Assembly: GCF_007991615.1 (NCBI RefSeq)
Contig: NZ_BJYR01000007.1
Coordinates: 203,933-267,932 of the forward strand
Source of the DNA: Novosphingobium sediminis
GTDB taxonomy: Bacteria; Pseudomonadota; Alphaproteobacteria; Sphingomonadales; Sphingomonadaceae
Reading direction: 5' to 3'
Length of the DNA stretch: 64,000 nucleotides
Positions 18,132 to 26,385 of the stretch are shown one piece after another. The notes beneath the pieces were generated by a model. The model searched no databases and was not told where the DNA came from. It saw only the letters and a list, made by a program, of their open reading frames with translations. The position numbers and the translations under genes are program-made. Numbering within the stretch: position 1 is the first letter of the stretch; the number at the start of each line of letters is the position of its first letter.

Positions 18132-18620
18132 ATGAGCTTCGGCCCTTCAGACTGCGGCGACGATATCGACCGGATCATGGATGTCATGACCGGCGCCTTT
18201 GCGCCCGAGTACGGTGAGGCATGGAACCGCAGGCAGGTCTCTGATTCATTGTTGCTCACCGGAACCGGCTATTGCCTGATCGGCGCCGATGGAACGGTTG
18301 GTTCCACCAGCGAAGAACCGACCGCCGGTTTCGCCCTGACCCGATCAGTATTCGACGAGGAAGAACTGCTGCTCTTCGCAGTTCTGCCCCAGTACCGCGG
18401 CAAGGGCCTCGGCGCCGCGCTGCTGACCGAAGTGATCGCGCGCGCGCGCCAGCGCGGCATCCGGCGTCTTTTTCTGGAGATGCGCCGCAACAATCCAGCC
18501 GGCAAGTTGTACACCGGATTTGGGTTCCGGACTGTCGGTATACGGCCCGGCTACTACCGGACCGCGAGCGGTGAGCGCCTCGATGCGCTCAGCCAGGAAC
18601 TGCACATTACGGATAACTAA
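18132..18620 (+). CDS. rimI: ribosomal-protein-alanine N-acetyltransferase RimI-like (GNAT)
   Basis: 162 residues. The GNAT core is clear: LLLFAVLPQYRGKGLGAALL holds the acetyl-CoA loop (pattern RGxGxG/A), followed by RRLFLEMRRNNPAGKLYTGFGF, in which LE.R..N..A..LY..GF is the RimI-type motif B. RimI acetylates the N-terminal alanine of ribosomal protein S18. The ATG at 18132 is the first one after tsaB that keeps a normal family length. Its place next to tsaB supports RimI over a generic acetyltransferase. Confidence 0.9.
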   Translation: MSFGPSDCGDDIDRIMDVMTGAFAPEYGEAWNRRQVSDSLLLTGTGYCLIGADGTVGSTSEEPTAGFALTRSVFDEEELLLFAVLPQYRGKGLGAALLTEVIARARQRGIRRLFLEMRRNNPAGKLYTGFGFRTVGIRPGYYRTASGERLDALSQELHITDN

Positions 18621-18796
18621 GCATATTTACCTGCAACAGGTCCCGATTGTGAAGTTTCGTTCAGAAAAAGGACCGCTATGCTCCGGAACGGTTGTATCTG
18701 TGTTGCGCAAGCGTATATGCGGACCAGTCTACTCTGGACTCACTGAGCCTTGACTGGGCAAAAAACAAGATAACAACCGTAAAAGGTATGGGTACA

Positions 18797-19240
18797 ATGA
18801 GTGAAATCGAAAACGATATGCGGGAAACGTTGATCACGTTGACATCGGACATCGTCGCAGCCCACGTGAGCAACAACAGCGTTGCGGTCAATGACCTGCC
18901 GGTCCTGATCAGCAATGTCTACAGCGCGCTTGCTGGCCTCAATCCCGCGCAACCGGCTGCAGAACCGGCCCCTGAACCTGCGGTATCTATCCGCGCTTCG
19001 GTCAAGAACGACCATATCGTTTGTCTGGAAGACGGCAAGAAGCTCAAGATGCTCAAGCGTCATCTTATGACGCGCTACAACATGACTCCGGATCAGTATC
19101 GCACCCGCTGGAACCTGCCGGCCGATTATCCGATGGTCGCACCGGCCTACGCGGAGAAGCGCCGCGAGCTGGCGAAGAAGATCGGACTCGGCCGCAAGCC
19201 TGCGCCCAAGCGCGGTCGCAGCGCCAAGGCCGCCGGCTGA
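18797..19240 (+). CDS. MucR/Ros family transcriptional regulator
   Basis: 147 residues. The N-terminal helices (about 5-45) resemble the oligomerisation region of MucR; the DNA-binding core is IVCLEDGKKLKMLKRHL...WNLPADYPMVAPAYAE. MucR proteins are H-NS-like, bind AT-rich DNA and often repress their own gene. In the zinc-finger region I see Cys76, Asp79, His89 and then Arg93 where many relatives have the second His, so zinc binding may be weak or absent. The ATG at 18797 is preceded by AAAAGG; an in-frame ATG at 18788 is an alternative. The 176-bp upstream gap is visibly more AT-rich than its surroundings. Confidence 0.9.
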   Translation: MSEIENDMRETLITLTSDIVAAHVSNNSVAVNDLPVLISNVYSALAGLNPAQPAAEPAPEPAVSIRASVKNDHIVCLEDGKKLKMLKRHLMTRYNMTPDQYRTRWNLPADYPMVAPAYAEKRRELAKKIGLGRKPAPKRGRSAKAAG

Positions 19241-19264
19241 ACCGCTTGCAAATGGACTTGAACC

Positions 19265-19304
19265 AGCGAGGCGCCTGCACAGGGCCTCGCTGAGTTCATG
19301 TTTT
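19265..19304 (+). terminator. probable hairpin terminator after the MucR gene
   Basis: AGCGAGGC (19265-19272) pairs perfectly with GCCTCGCT (19284-19291) over an 11-base loop. A TTTT run follows at 19300-19303. The T run is short and offset, so Rho-independent function is only likely. Confidence 0.5.
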
Positions 19305-19349
19305 CCCCGATCCGGGCTTGATCCCGCCCGCAAATCGACAGCGCACCGG

Positions 19350-19381
19350 TTGAAGAATTGGCGCAGCAAACTATGCTGCGC
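19350..19381 (+). promoter_or_regulatory. putative fur promoter with palindrome over the -10
   Basis: TTGAAG (19350-19355) and TATGCT (19372-19377) with a 16-bp spacer look like -35 and -10 boxes ending about 20 bp before the fur start. GCGCAGC (19361-19367) and GCTGCGC (19375-19381) form an inverted repeat that covers the -10, a position fit for a repressor. Whether Fur itself binds it is unknown; it does not resemble the classical iron box. Confidence 0.4.
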
Positions 19382-19395
19382 GCAACCTAACCGGG

Positions 19396-19830
19396 ATGGG
19401 CGCACTCTTGCATCAGGCAATCGACATTGAGGCGCTTTGCGCAGAGCGGGGTCTGAGGATCACCGAGCAGCGACGCGTCATCGCGCAAGTGCTCTCGGAA
19501 AGCACTGACCACCCGGATGTCGAGAAGCTGCACGAACGCGCCTCGGCCCGTGATCCGCGCATTTCCATCGCTACGGTCTACCGCACGGTCCGCCTGTTCG
19601 AAGAAGCCGGCATCCTCGACCGCCACGATTTCGGCGATGGCCGCGCCCGCTACGAGGCGACGCCCGAAGCTCACCACGACCACCTCATCGACGTCGAGAC
19701 CGGCAAGGTCATTGAGTTCGTCGATCCTGAACTCGAGGCGTTGCAGCGCCAGATCGCCGAACGTCTCGGCTACCGCCTCGTCGACCACCGCATGGAGCTC
19801 TATGGTGTCAAGTCTGATCGCGAGGCGTAG
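19396..19830 (+). CDS. fur: Fur family transcriptional regulator
   Basis: 144 residues: winged-helix DNA-binding domain (about 1-85; ISIATVYRTVRLFEEAGI is the recognition region) and a dimerisation domain with the metal-site motif HHDHLI (His93, His94, His96), Glu107 and His131. It lacks the CxxC pairs that hold structural zinc in E. coli Fur, as is typical of alphaproteobacterial Fur/Mur proteins, which may respond to manganese or iron. Start ATG at 19396 after a plausible promoter. plsC begins 10 bp downstream. Confidence 0.93.
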   Translation: MGALLHQAIDIEALCAERGLRITEQRRVIAQVLSESTDHPDVEKLHERASARDPRISIATVYRTVRLFEEAGILDRHDFGDGRARYEATPEAHHDHLIDVETGKVIEFVDPELEALQRQIAERLGYRLVDHRMELYGVKSDREA

Positions 19831-19840
19831 GGCCCGCCGC

Positions 19841-20674
19841 ATGGTAGGGCCGGAACGCGGCGCCCCCATCACATGGATGGGCTGGATGCGCATTTGCCTG
19901 CGCGGCGTGGCATTGGTGCTGTTGATGCTGATCTGCGTGCCGCTGCACTACCTCTACCGCATCGTGCACTATGGCTCACCCTTCCCCAAGCTGTTCCTGT
20001 TTGGCGCCGCGCGCATCATCGGCGCTCGCGTGCGGGTCCACGGCGTGCCGCTGAAGCGCGACGTGTTCTACATCTCGAACCACCTTTCGTGGGTTGATAT
20101 TCTTGCGCTTGGCGGTGCAAGCGGCACGGCCTTCGTCGCCAAGGCCGAACTTTCGCAGGCCCCGATCGTTGGCTGGCTGGCGCGGATCAACCGCACCGTG
20201 TTCGTCAGCCGCGAAGACCGCATGGGCGTGGCCGATCAGATCAACCGCCTCAAGGAAGCGCTGGCCGACAATTGGTCGATCACCGTGTTCCCCGAAGGCA
20301 CCTGCACCGACGGCCGCTCGCTGCTGCCGTTCAAGACCTCGATGCTGCGCGTGCTTGAGCCGCCGCCGCCGGGCGTGATGGTGCAGCCGGTCGTGCTCGA
20401 TTACGGCCGCGTAGCCGAATGGATCGGCTGGATCGGCACCGAAGACGGCGTTTCCAACGGCAAGCGCATCCTCTCGCGCCGGGGTTCGTTCCGGCTTGAG
20501 GTGCATTTCCTCGAACCGTTCGACCCGCAGGGTCTTGCTGGGCGCAAGGCGATTGCCGCCGAGGCACGCCGCCGGATCGAGCCCGCGCTCGAAGCCGCGC
20601 TGGGTGAGCCGCTGCGGCCCTTCGCCTTCGATGTCGCTCCCGTGCGCTACGAAGCATCGAAGAACGCGGCGTGA
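19841..20674 (+). CDS. plsC: 1-acyl-sn-glycerol-3-phosphate acyltransferase
   Basis: 277 residues. A membrane segment at about 20-40 (CLRGVALVLLMLICVPLHYL) precedes the acyltransferase domain with NHLSWVD (the HX4D catalytic motif), FVAKAEL and FPEGTCTDG, the phosphate-binding block. It would acylate lysophosphatidic acid to phosphatidic acid at the inner membrane. ATG at 19841, 10 bp after fur. Its last bases overlap the GTG start of the phospholipid methyltransferase-like gene (GTGA), so the two are probably translated together. Confidence 0.93.
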   Translation: MVGPERGAPITWMGWMRICLRGVALVLLMLICVPLHYLYRIVHYGSPFPKLFLFGAARIIGARVRVHGVPLKRDVFYISNHLSWVDILALGGASGTAFVAKAELSQAPIVGWLARINRTVFVSREDRMGVADQINRLKEALADNWSITVFPEGTCTDGRSLLPFKTSMLRVLEPPPPGVMVQPVVLDYGRVAEWIGWIGTEDGVSNGKRILSRRGSFRLEVHFLEPFDPQGLAGRKAIAAEARRRIEPALEAALGEPLRPFAFDVAPVRYEASKNAA

Positions 20675-21360
20675 AGCTGAACCTGAAACCGGGCATGGCA
20701 CAACGCCCGCGCCAGGTGGTCGACAAGCTGGCGAACGCCGTGCGCCGCAAGATCAATCTCGGGAAATTTCATCTTCGCGGCAAACCGGTCCCGCTGCGCA
20801 AGGGCCCGCCTGAAGCCTTGCTCGGCTTTGGCCGGTTCGTGGCCAATCCGCGGCGGTTTGGCGGCTTCGTCAGTGGCCCGGCGCTCGCCGCCGCGATCAC
20901 GGCAGAGATCGATCCTGCCGCCGGCCCCGTGCTCGAACTTGGCCCCGGCACAGGCGTATTCACCCGCGCTCTGCTTGCGCGCGGCGTGGCGGAGCGCGAT
21001 CTGGTGCTGGTGGAACTCGATCAGAAGCTGGCCGCGCGGCTGCGCATCGCTTTCCCTCAAGCCCTTGTCCTGTGCTGCAAGGCCGGAAGCGTCACGGCAG
21101 AAATGCTCGAAGGCCGCCGTCCGGCCGCCGTGGTCAGCGGATTGCCGCTGCTCAACTTCCCGGATGAGGAGGTGGAGCGCATCATCACGGCCACCTTTGC
21201 GGTCTGCACGTCGGATACGGCGCTTTACCAGTTCACCTACGGCCCCAAGTGCCCGGTCAACAAGGATATCAGGGCGCGGCTCGGTCTGACCGCCCAGCGC
21301 ACCACGCGCATCTGGCGCAACGTGCCGCCAGCTTCGGTGTACCGCATCATCCGTAACTGA
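20671..21360 (+). CDS. PmtA-like SAM-dependent phospholipid N-methyltransferase
   Basis: 229 residues. A basic N-terminus leads into LLGFGRFVANPRRFGGF and the SAM site PVLELGPGTGVFTRALL; AVVSGLPLLNFP and YQFTYGPKCPV, then RIWRNVPPASVYRI at the end, match the Rhodobacter/Agrobacterium PmtA family that turns phosphatidylethanolamine into phosphatidylcholine. It is also similar to rRNA adenine dimethylases at the SAM fold. Pairing with plsC by a 4-bp overlap (GTG start at 20671) favours a membrane-lipid role. Phosphatidylcholine production by this strain is inference. Confidence 0.82.
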   Translation: MKLNLKPGMAQRPRQVVDKLANAVRRKINLGKFHLRGKPVPLRKGPPEALLGFGRFVANPRRFGGFVSGPALAAAITAEIDPAAGPVLELGPGTGVFTRALLARGVAERDLVLVELDQKLAARLRIAFPQALVLCCKAGSVTAEMLEGRRPAAVVSGLPLLNFPDEEVERIITATFAVCTSDTALYQFTYGPKCPVNKDIRARLGLTAQRTTRIWRNVPPASVYRIIRN

Positions 21361-21380
21361 CGGCACCCGCGCGCGGCGGG

Positions 21381-22793
21381 TCAGCCCTGCTGCCGCCGCC
21401 GGCCCTGTTCGCCTTGCTGCGCGATATGGCAGCGGCCGCGATCGTATTCGCCAACCGTGCGGATCACATCCGCCCCCTGCGGTTCGACTCGCCGCCCTGT
21501 GGCAATGCCGGAGAGTACGCGCGCGACCAGCGTATCGAGCTGCGTAACCAGATAGCAGGCCACATCGGGTTCGGCATGGCTGTTGCCGACGCCGCTATCG
21601 TCGGTGAGGAAAATATAGCGCCCCTGCGTCAGCGCGGCCATCGAACGCATGACATATTGCGCGCTGTCTTCCACCCCGCTCGCAGCGACAGGCACGATCT
21701 GGACGCCTCGGCTGCGCAGCACCTGCGTCGCATCCAGCGTGGCGCCGATCGCATCCTCGTGCGGCGGGGCATCGGTCACGAGCAGCACGGCCTTTGCTGC
21801 GTCCGGGCGCCACTGCAGGCGGCCTGCTTCTGCCACAGCGCGGTCCATCGCCTCGGGCGCATCGCCGCCGCCATTGGCATCCTGCCGCGCAAGCAGCGTG
21901 CGGATCGATCCGATGTTTTCGGTCAGCGGTGTGGACTGGACCACATAGTCATCGCCCTGATCGCGGTAGAGCACCACGCCGATGCGCAGATCGAGCTGGC
22001 CAGCATTGCGCTTGAGCCGCGCGACAATCGTGTCGAGCTCGGCCTGGATATACTCCATCTCGTCGCCCATGCTGCCGGTGGTGTCGATCACCAAGGCCAG
22101 ATCCATCGCGCGCGGCGCAGCGGCAAGGCCAGGTAGCGTGACGTTGACCAGCCGGCCGGCGGACAGCGCGAAGGGCTTGCGCGCAAAGCCGGCGCTGCCG
22201 TTGACGCTTACCGTGGTCTGCTGCGGGATGCGGTCCGCGCGCGGATAGAACGAGGCCGTCCCGTCCGCTGCCGTGACAAGGCGGAGCGGCGCGCCGGGGC
22301 GGCCGACCTCGGTTGTTGCAAACGGCACTGGCCGTCCCCGCGCATCGACCACGCGGATCACGACCCGGCTGCGCGTATCGTAGAATGGCAGCGACTGACC
22401 GCTCGCTTGCAGGAAGCGTCCGGCATAGGCGGCATACTGCACAGGGTTGAGCAAATCATCCACGTCACCGGCAGTGAGCAGGCCCGATTGCGGCTGGACG
22501 GAACTGCGCGGCATGGCAGGCGGCTCGGTCACCACTGGCGGCGGGGCGACCGGTTCGGTCAACGTCGTCTCGGTCTTGCCGCTGACGACTCCGGCGACAT
22601 TCCATTCCGATTTCTTAGTGACCGCGCGGACTGCCGCAGGAGACGGCGCATCTTCCGCGGCGATATCTGGCAAGGGAACCGAATGCGAAGCACCGGACGC
22701 TTCCGGCGCCTTCTCGCTGCAAGCGGCAAGCGCCAGCAAGCTGCCCCCCAGGATGAACGTGGAAACGCTGCGAGCAACGACACGACGACGCAT
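21381..22793 (-). CDS. VWA-domain lipoprotein
   Basis: 470 residues. The lipobox LALAACS gives acylated Cys24. An Ala/Pro-rich linker (about 25-110) and a small beta domain (RVVIRVVDARGRPVPF, about 140-225) precede a von Willebrand A domain (about 230-410) with the metal-ion site DTTGSMGDE and a later LLVTDAPPH. VWA domains bind partner proteins through a divalent metal; the lipid anchor places it in the cell envelope. The partner is unknown. Start ATG at 22793. It converges with the PmtA-like gene. Confidence 0.86.
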   Translation of the reverse strand: MRRRVVARSVSTFILGGSLLALAACSEKAPEASGASHSVPLPDIAAEDAPSPAAVRAVTKKSEWNVAGVVSGKTETTLTEPVAPPPVVTEPPAMPRSSVQPQSGLLTAGDVDDLLNPVQYAAYAGRFLQASGQSLPFYDTRSRVVIRVVDARGRPVPFATTEVGRPGAPLRLVTAADGTASFYPRADRIPQQTTVSVNGSAGFARKPFALSAGRLVNVTLPGLAAAPRAMDLALVIDTTGSMGDEMEYIQAELDTIVARLKRNAGQLDLRIGVVLYRDQGDDYVVQSTPLTENIGSIRTLLARQDANGGGDAPEAMDRAVAEAGRLQWRPDAAKAVLLVTDAPPHEDAIGATLDATQVLRSRGVQIVPVAASGVEDSAQYVMRSMAALTQGRYIFLTDDSGVGNSHAEPDVACYLVTQLDTLVARVLSGIATGRRVEPQGADVIRTVGEYDRGRCHIAQQGEQGRRRQQG

Positions 22794-22948
22794 GGGCAGA
22801 CCTCCCTATGGGGTCCGTTAAATCTCTACTTATTTACTTTGGATTGCAAGGCGGATTTTGCACGCGCCGCCGACCATCACGTCCGAAGCGGTTGCTGCAG
22901 CAGCTCACATGACCCGAAAAGTACTTTCATCTCTATGCCTTGCAATGC

Positions 22949-24097
22949 CTACTGCCCCGCCGGTGCGGTCCCATCAGCGGGGAAGCGGAACAGGTAGTAC
23001 GGCGCCTTTTCGCGCATGTGCGCCTTCGATTGCATCATCACGTCGGGGATGTCGCTGTCAGCCACGTAGATCATGTTGTTCGGGCCGAAGCTCAGTCCAT
23101 CGGGCCAGCGCATCCTCGGATGGCCGGCGAGTGCAGTGAGCTTCCGGTCCGGCCCGAGCTTCCACACGATCCCATCCTCGATGCCCGTAAGGTAGATGCT
23201 GCCTTCGTTATCGATGGTGAGGCCATCGGCCTGCGGGCGCTCGGCATAAGGCTCGACACGGGCGGCGAGTTCTGACGGCGAGAGGCTCTCGTTATTGAGG
23301 TCCGCCACCCGCACGCGCGAAAGCATCCTGCCGGACATCGGCCCGATATAGAGCCAAGTCCCCTGCCGATCGACCGCGATGGGATCGAAGCCCGGGTGGA
23401 ACCAGAACAGGCTGCTGCCGAGTGGCTGCATCAACCGCCCCTGCGCCCGCACGGCATAAGGTCCGGGCATGATCGCGGGGTGGCGATCGAGCACGCGGCG
23501 CGCCTTGCCCGTCTCGCTATCCAGCACGATCAGGCCCGGATGCCCGCTGAACACGCCGATATCGGCAATATAGATCATCCGCCCCGCCGCATCGATCTGC
23601 ATGTCCTGTACATAGGAGCCAATGCCGGCGACCGAGCGCGGGAGCCAGATCTGCTTGATCGGCTTGTTGGTGCCCAGATCGACCGCCACCAACCGCGCGC
23701 CGAACAGGCCATGTTCGCCGTGGTCGATGCTCCAGAGACGGTTCCGGCTGTCGATGCGAATGTTGAACACCGCACCGTAGGAAGGCTTGCTGCGGTCTCC
23801 GCGTTGCATCTCCAGGTTCGGATAAGGAACGGGCCTGCCGTTCACCAGTTCGAGCACTTTGATCGCGGGGTGCCCCTCGGCGTGGTAGGTGAAGAACACG
23901 CGGCCCGTGGCCGAGACGGCGATGTTGCCGGGCGGTTCGGGCAGGGTTGCGATAAGTTCAGCCTTCAGGCGCGGCTTGGGATCGCCGATGCGCGGGAACG
24001 GCTGACCGGTGCCGCCATAATTCGCAAAGAACCAAGCGACGAATGCGGCGAGCAGAACGCCGACCACGACAGCGATGCGAAGGAGGTTTCGAACCAT
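22949..24097 (-). CDS. membrane-anchored beta-propeller protein of the major royal jelly/yellow family
   Basis: 382 residues. An N-terminal anchor or signal (residues 5-25) is followed by repeats such as NIAVSATGRVFFTYH, NIRIDSRNRLWSIDHG and DMQIDAAGRMIYIADIG typical of bacterial yellow/MRJP proteins, distant relatives of SMP-30 lactonases. Some relatives act on quinone-like or lactone substrates, but the function in bacteria is undefined. ATG at 24097 (MVRNLLRIAV). It is divergent from a TetR regulator, whose presumed operator lies between or just inside the two starts. Confidence 0.8.
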   Translation of the reverse strand: MVRNLLRIAVVVGVLLAAFVAWFFANYGGTGQPFPRIGDPKPRLKAELIATLPEPPGNIAVSATGRVFFTYHAEGHPAIKVLELVNGRPVPYPNLEMQRGDRSKPSYGAVFNIRIDSRNRLWSIDHGEHGLFGARLVAVDLGTNKPIKQIWLPRSVAGIGSYVQDMQIDAAGRMIYIADIGVFSGHPGLIVLDSETGKARRVLDRHPAIMPGPYAVRAQGRLMQPLGSSLFWFHPGFDPIAVDRQGTWLYIGPMSGRMLSRVRVADLNNESLSPSELAARVEPYAERPQADGLTIDNEGSIYLTGIEDGIVWKLGPDRKLTALAGHPRMRWPDGLSFGPNNMIYVADSDIPDVMMQSKAHMREKAPYYLFRFPADGTAPAGQ

Positions 24098-24137
24098 CGG
24101 GCGGTCATCCGGTTTGCAGGAGAACGATTCTTACGAT

Positions 24138-24731
24138 ATGAACGTTGTTATGCTTATTCGTTCAGTTATGCAAGGAGCGCTCAGCCCGGTCCGCGCGGCG
24201 CGCCGCGAGCGGTTGCTTGATGCCGCAGAAACACTGTTTGTCTGGCAAGGCTTCCGCGCCACCTCCATCGAGGGCATCGCCGAAGCGGCAGGCATGTCGA
24301 AAGTGACGCTCTACGGCTATTTCCGCGACAAGGAGGCGGTGTTCATCGCGGTGGCAGAACGGATCGCGGACACAATGGCAAGCGCGGTCGAGGCCGCGCT
24401 GGAGGGCGAAACCCCCTTCCCCGCACCATTGGCCGCCGCGCTGATTGCCAAGCACCGCATCGTGCTGGACCGCGTGCAGCGCTCCGCCTTCGCCAGTGAA
24501 CTGTTCGAAGCTAAGGCGGCGCATGTCACGCGCCGCTTCAAGGCTCTTGATGAGGCCATCCTGCGCGGGCTGGCACAGGCCTTGGTACGCGAGGGGACGC
24601 CCCACGCCGACGCGGAGGAATCCGCGCAGCTGTTGTTCTGCGCCGCAAACGGCATCGCCAATCGCGCCGCCGATGCCGATGTGCTCGCCGCACGGATCGA
24701 GCGGCTGGTGCACGCGGTCGTGGCCACCTAG
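24138..24731 (+). CDS. TetR/AcrR family transcriptional regulator
   Basis: 197 residues from the ATG at 24138 (AGGAG about 15 bp upstream), or 187 from the ATG at 24168. The HTH domain RRERLLDAAETLFVWQGF...SIEGIAEAAGMSKVTLYGYF is unmistakable; the rest is the helical ligand-binding domain with CAANGIANR near the end. It probably controls itself and the divergent beta-propeller gene. The start is uncertain because an inverted repeat at 24139-24164 lies between the two candidate codons and would suit a 5' leader if the later ATG is used. Confidence 0.88.
   Translation: MNVVMLIRSVMQGALSPVRAARRERLLDAAETLFVWQGFRATSIEGIAEAAGMSKVTLYGYFRDKEAVFIAVAERIADTMASAVEAALEGETPFPAPLAAALIAKHRIVLDRVQRSAFASELFEAKAAHVTRRFKALDEAILRGLAQALVREGTPHADAEESAQLLFCAANGIANRAADADVLAARIERLVHAVVAT
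24139..24164. promoter_or_regulatory. putative TetR operator (inverted repeat)
   Basis: TGAACG (24139-24144) and CGTTCA (24159-24164) are perfect inverted half-sites separated by 14 AT-rich bases. They lie in the short region between the divergent beta-propeller and TetR genes. TetR family members usually bind such a palindrome next to their own gene. Binding is inferred. Confidence 0.45.
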
Positions 24732-24771
24732 CCCCCTTCTATCCCGCCGCGATTTGGCGTAAGCGCCCGCG

Positions 24772-26112
24772 ATGACCGCGACCCCGCCCCGCACTTTCCA
24801 AGTCAAGAGCTTCGGCTGCCAGATGAACGTCTATGACGGCGAGCGCATGGCCGAGCTGCTCGCCGCCGAAGGCATGCGCGCGGCAGACGAAGGCGCTGCG
24901 GCCGATCTCGTCGTGCTCAACACCTGCCACATCCGCGAGAAGGCGACCGAGAAGGTCTACTCGGACATCGGCCGCATCGTGAAGGACGGGCGCGCGCAAG
25001 GGACGGTGCCGTTGATCGCGGTCGCCGGCTGCGTGGCGCAGGCGGAGGGCGAGGAAATCATGGCGCGGGCCCCTTCGGTGCGCGTCGTCGTCGGCCCGCA
25101 GGCCTATCACCGCCTGCCCGCGATGGTCGCCGAAGCCGCTGCCGGTGGACGCGCGACAGAAACCGACATGCCGGCGGAAGCCAAATTCGCCGCGCTCCCC
25201 AAACGCCGCAAGGTGGGGGCATCCGCCTTCCTCACCGTGCAGGAAGGTTGCGACAAGTTCTGCACCTATTGCGTGGTGCCCTACACACGCGGAGCGGAGC
25301 TTTCGCGCCCTTATGCCGATCTCGTAAGCGAGGCCCGCGCTCTGGTTGAAGGCGGCGCGCGCGAGATCACGCTGCTGGGGCAGAACGTGAATGCGTGGGC
25401 GGGCGAGGACGAACGCGGTCGCCGCGTCGGCTTGGCGGGGCTCGCCGAGGAACTCGCGAAGATCGAGGAACTGGCGCGCATCCGCTACACGACCAGCCAC
25501 CCCACCGACATGGACGATGCGCTGATCGAAGCGCATGGCAGCAATGCCAAACTCATGCCGTTCCTCCACCTGCCGGTGCAATCGGGCAGCGACCGTGTGC
25601 TGAAAGCCATGAACCGCAGCCACACCGCCGCGAGCTATCTGCGCATTCTGGAACGCGTGCGCGCCGCGCGGCCGGACATCGCGCTCTCGGGCGATTTCAT
25701 CGTCGGCTTTCCGGGCGAGACCGAGGCCGAGTTCGAGGAAACGCTGCAGATCATCGCCGAAGCCCGCTATGCGCAGGCCTTCAGCTTCAAGTATTCGCCC
25801 CGCCCCGGCACGCCGGCCGCCACGATGGACGGCCAGATCGCGCCGGAGGTCATGGACGAACGCCTGCAGCGCCTGATTGCGGCGCTCCAGCGTGATAGCC
25901 TTGCGTTCAACAAGGCCAGCGTCGGCAAGCGCTGCGAAGTGCTGGTCGAGCGCAAGGGCCGCCATGCCGGGCAGTGGCTCGGCAAATCGCCCTGGCTGCA
26001 ATCGGTGCACTTCACCGGAGACGTGGCGATGGGTGATCTCGTCGAGGTGGACCTTGTCGAGGCCGGCCCCAACTCTCTCGGCGGCCAGTTGGTGGCGCGC
26101 GCCGCCGCCTGA
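24772..26112 (+). CDS. miaB: tRNA-2-methylthio-N6-isopentenyladenosine(37) synthase MiaB
   Basis: 446 residues, normal length. The N-terminal methylthiotransferase domain has cluster cysteines Cys16, Cys52 and Cys87; the radical-SAM domain has GCDKFCTYC (Cys160, 164, 167), followed by the gate-like PYTRG and LLGQNVNAW; the TRAM domain is at the C-terminus (VGKRCEVLVERKG...). It adds a methylthio group to i6A37 of tRNAs using two 4Fe-4S clusters. ATG at 24772, 40 bp after tetR; phoH follows further downstream as in many alphaproteobacteria. Confidence 0.97.
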   Translation: MTATPPRTFQVKSFGCQMNVYDGERMAELLAAEGMRAADEGAAADLVVLNTCHIREKATEKVYSDIGRIVKDGRAQGTVPLIAVAGCVAQAEGEEIMARAPSVRVVVGPQAYHRLPAMVAEAAAGGRATETDMPAEAKFAALPKRRKVGASAFLTVQEGCDKFCTYCVVPYTRGAELSRPYADLVSEARALVEGGAREITLLGQNVNAWAGEDERGRRVGLAGLAEELAKIEELARIRYTTSHPTDMDDALIEAHGSNAKLMPFLHLPVQSGSDRVLKAMNRSHTAASYLRILERVRAARPDIALSGDFIVGFPGETEAEFEETLQIIAEARYAQAFSFKYSPRPGTPAATMDGQIAPEVMDERLQRLIAALQRDSLAFNKASVGKRCEVLVERKGRHAGQWLGKSPWLQSVHFTGDVAMGDLVEVDLVEAGPNSLGGQLVARAAA

Positions 26113-26133
26113 GCAGCGGCGCGGCCTCACAGA

Positions 26134-26385
26134 TCAACCGTGGTGGTGGCGATGCCAAGCCCGGGCGCGTGCGACGCGGGCACGGTGGAGCTGGCGCTGA
26201 TCGCGGTGCAGTTCGCGGCGGTCATGGCGAAGCTCGCGGCGGTCTTCGCGCACTTCATGGCGCTCACGCACCACTTCGCGGTGAATGGCATGGGGCCCGG
26301 CGTGGCCGACAGCTGGGCCGATCTGCGCCTGAGCCAGAGCCGGAGTCAGCGCGAGGAACGCGGCAGCGAGCAGGAACTTGCGCAT
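26134..26385 (-). CDS. small secreted His/Arg-rich protein
   Basis: 83 residues with a clean signal peptide (MRKFLLAAAFLALTPALAQA, cleavage near residue 20). The mature part is dominated by Arg, His, Glu and Asp. Three seven-residue repeats, D48-H54, D55-R61 and D62-R68, each of pattern D.R.L.., suggest an amphipathic helix; the end is HRHHHG. AAGGAG stands 7 bases before the ATG at 26385, so it is well translated. It may bind metal or polyanions. I do not recognise a named family. It converges with miaB. Confidence 0.75.
   Translation of the reverse strand: MRKFLLAAAFLALTPALAQAQIGPAVGHAGPHAIHREVVRERHEVREDRRELRHDRRELHRDQRQLHRARVARARAWHRHHHG

Noticed and set aside
24138..24170. Firm choice of TetR start
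   Set aside because: Two ATG codons are possible and neither has an ideal ribosome site, so I list the upstream one only as a working start.
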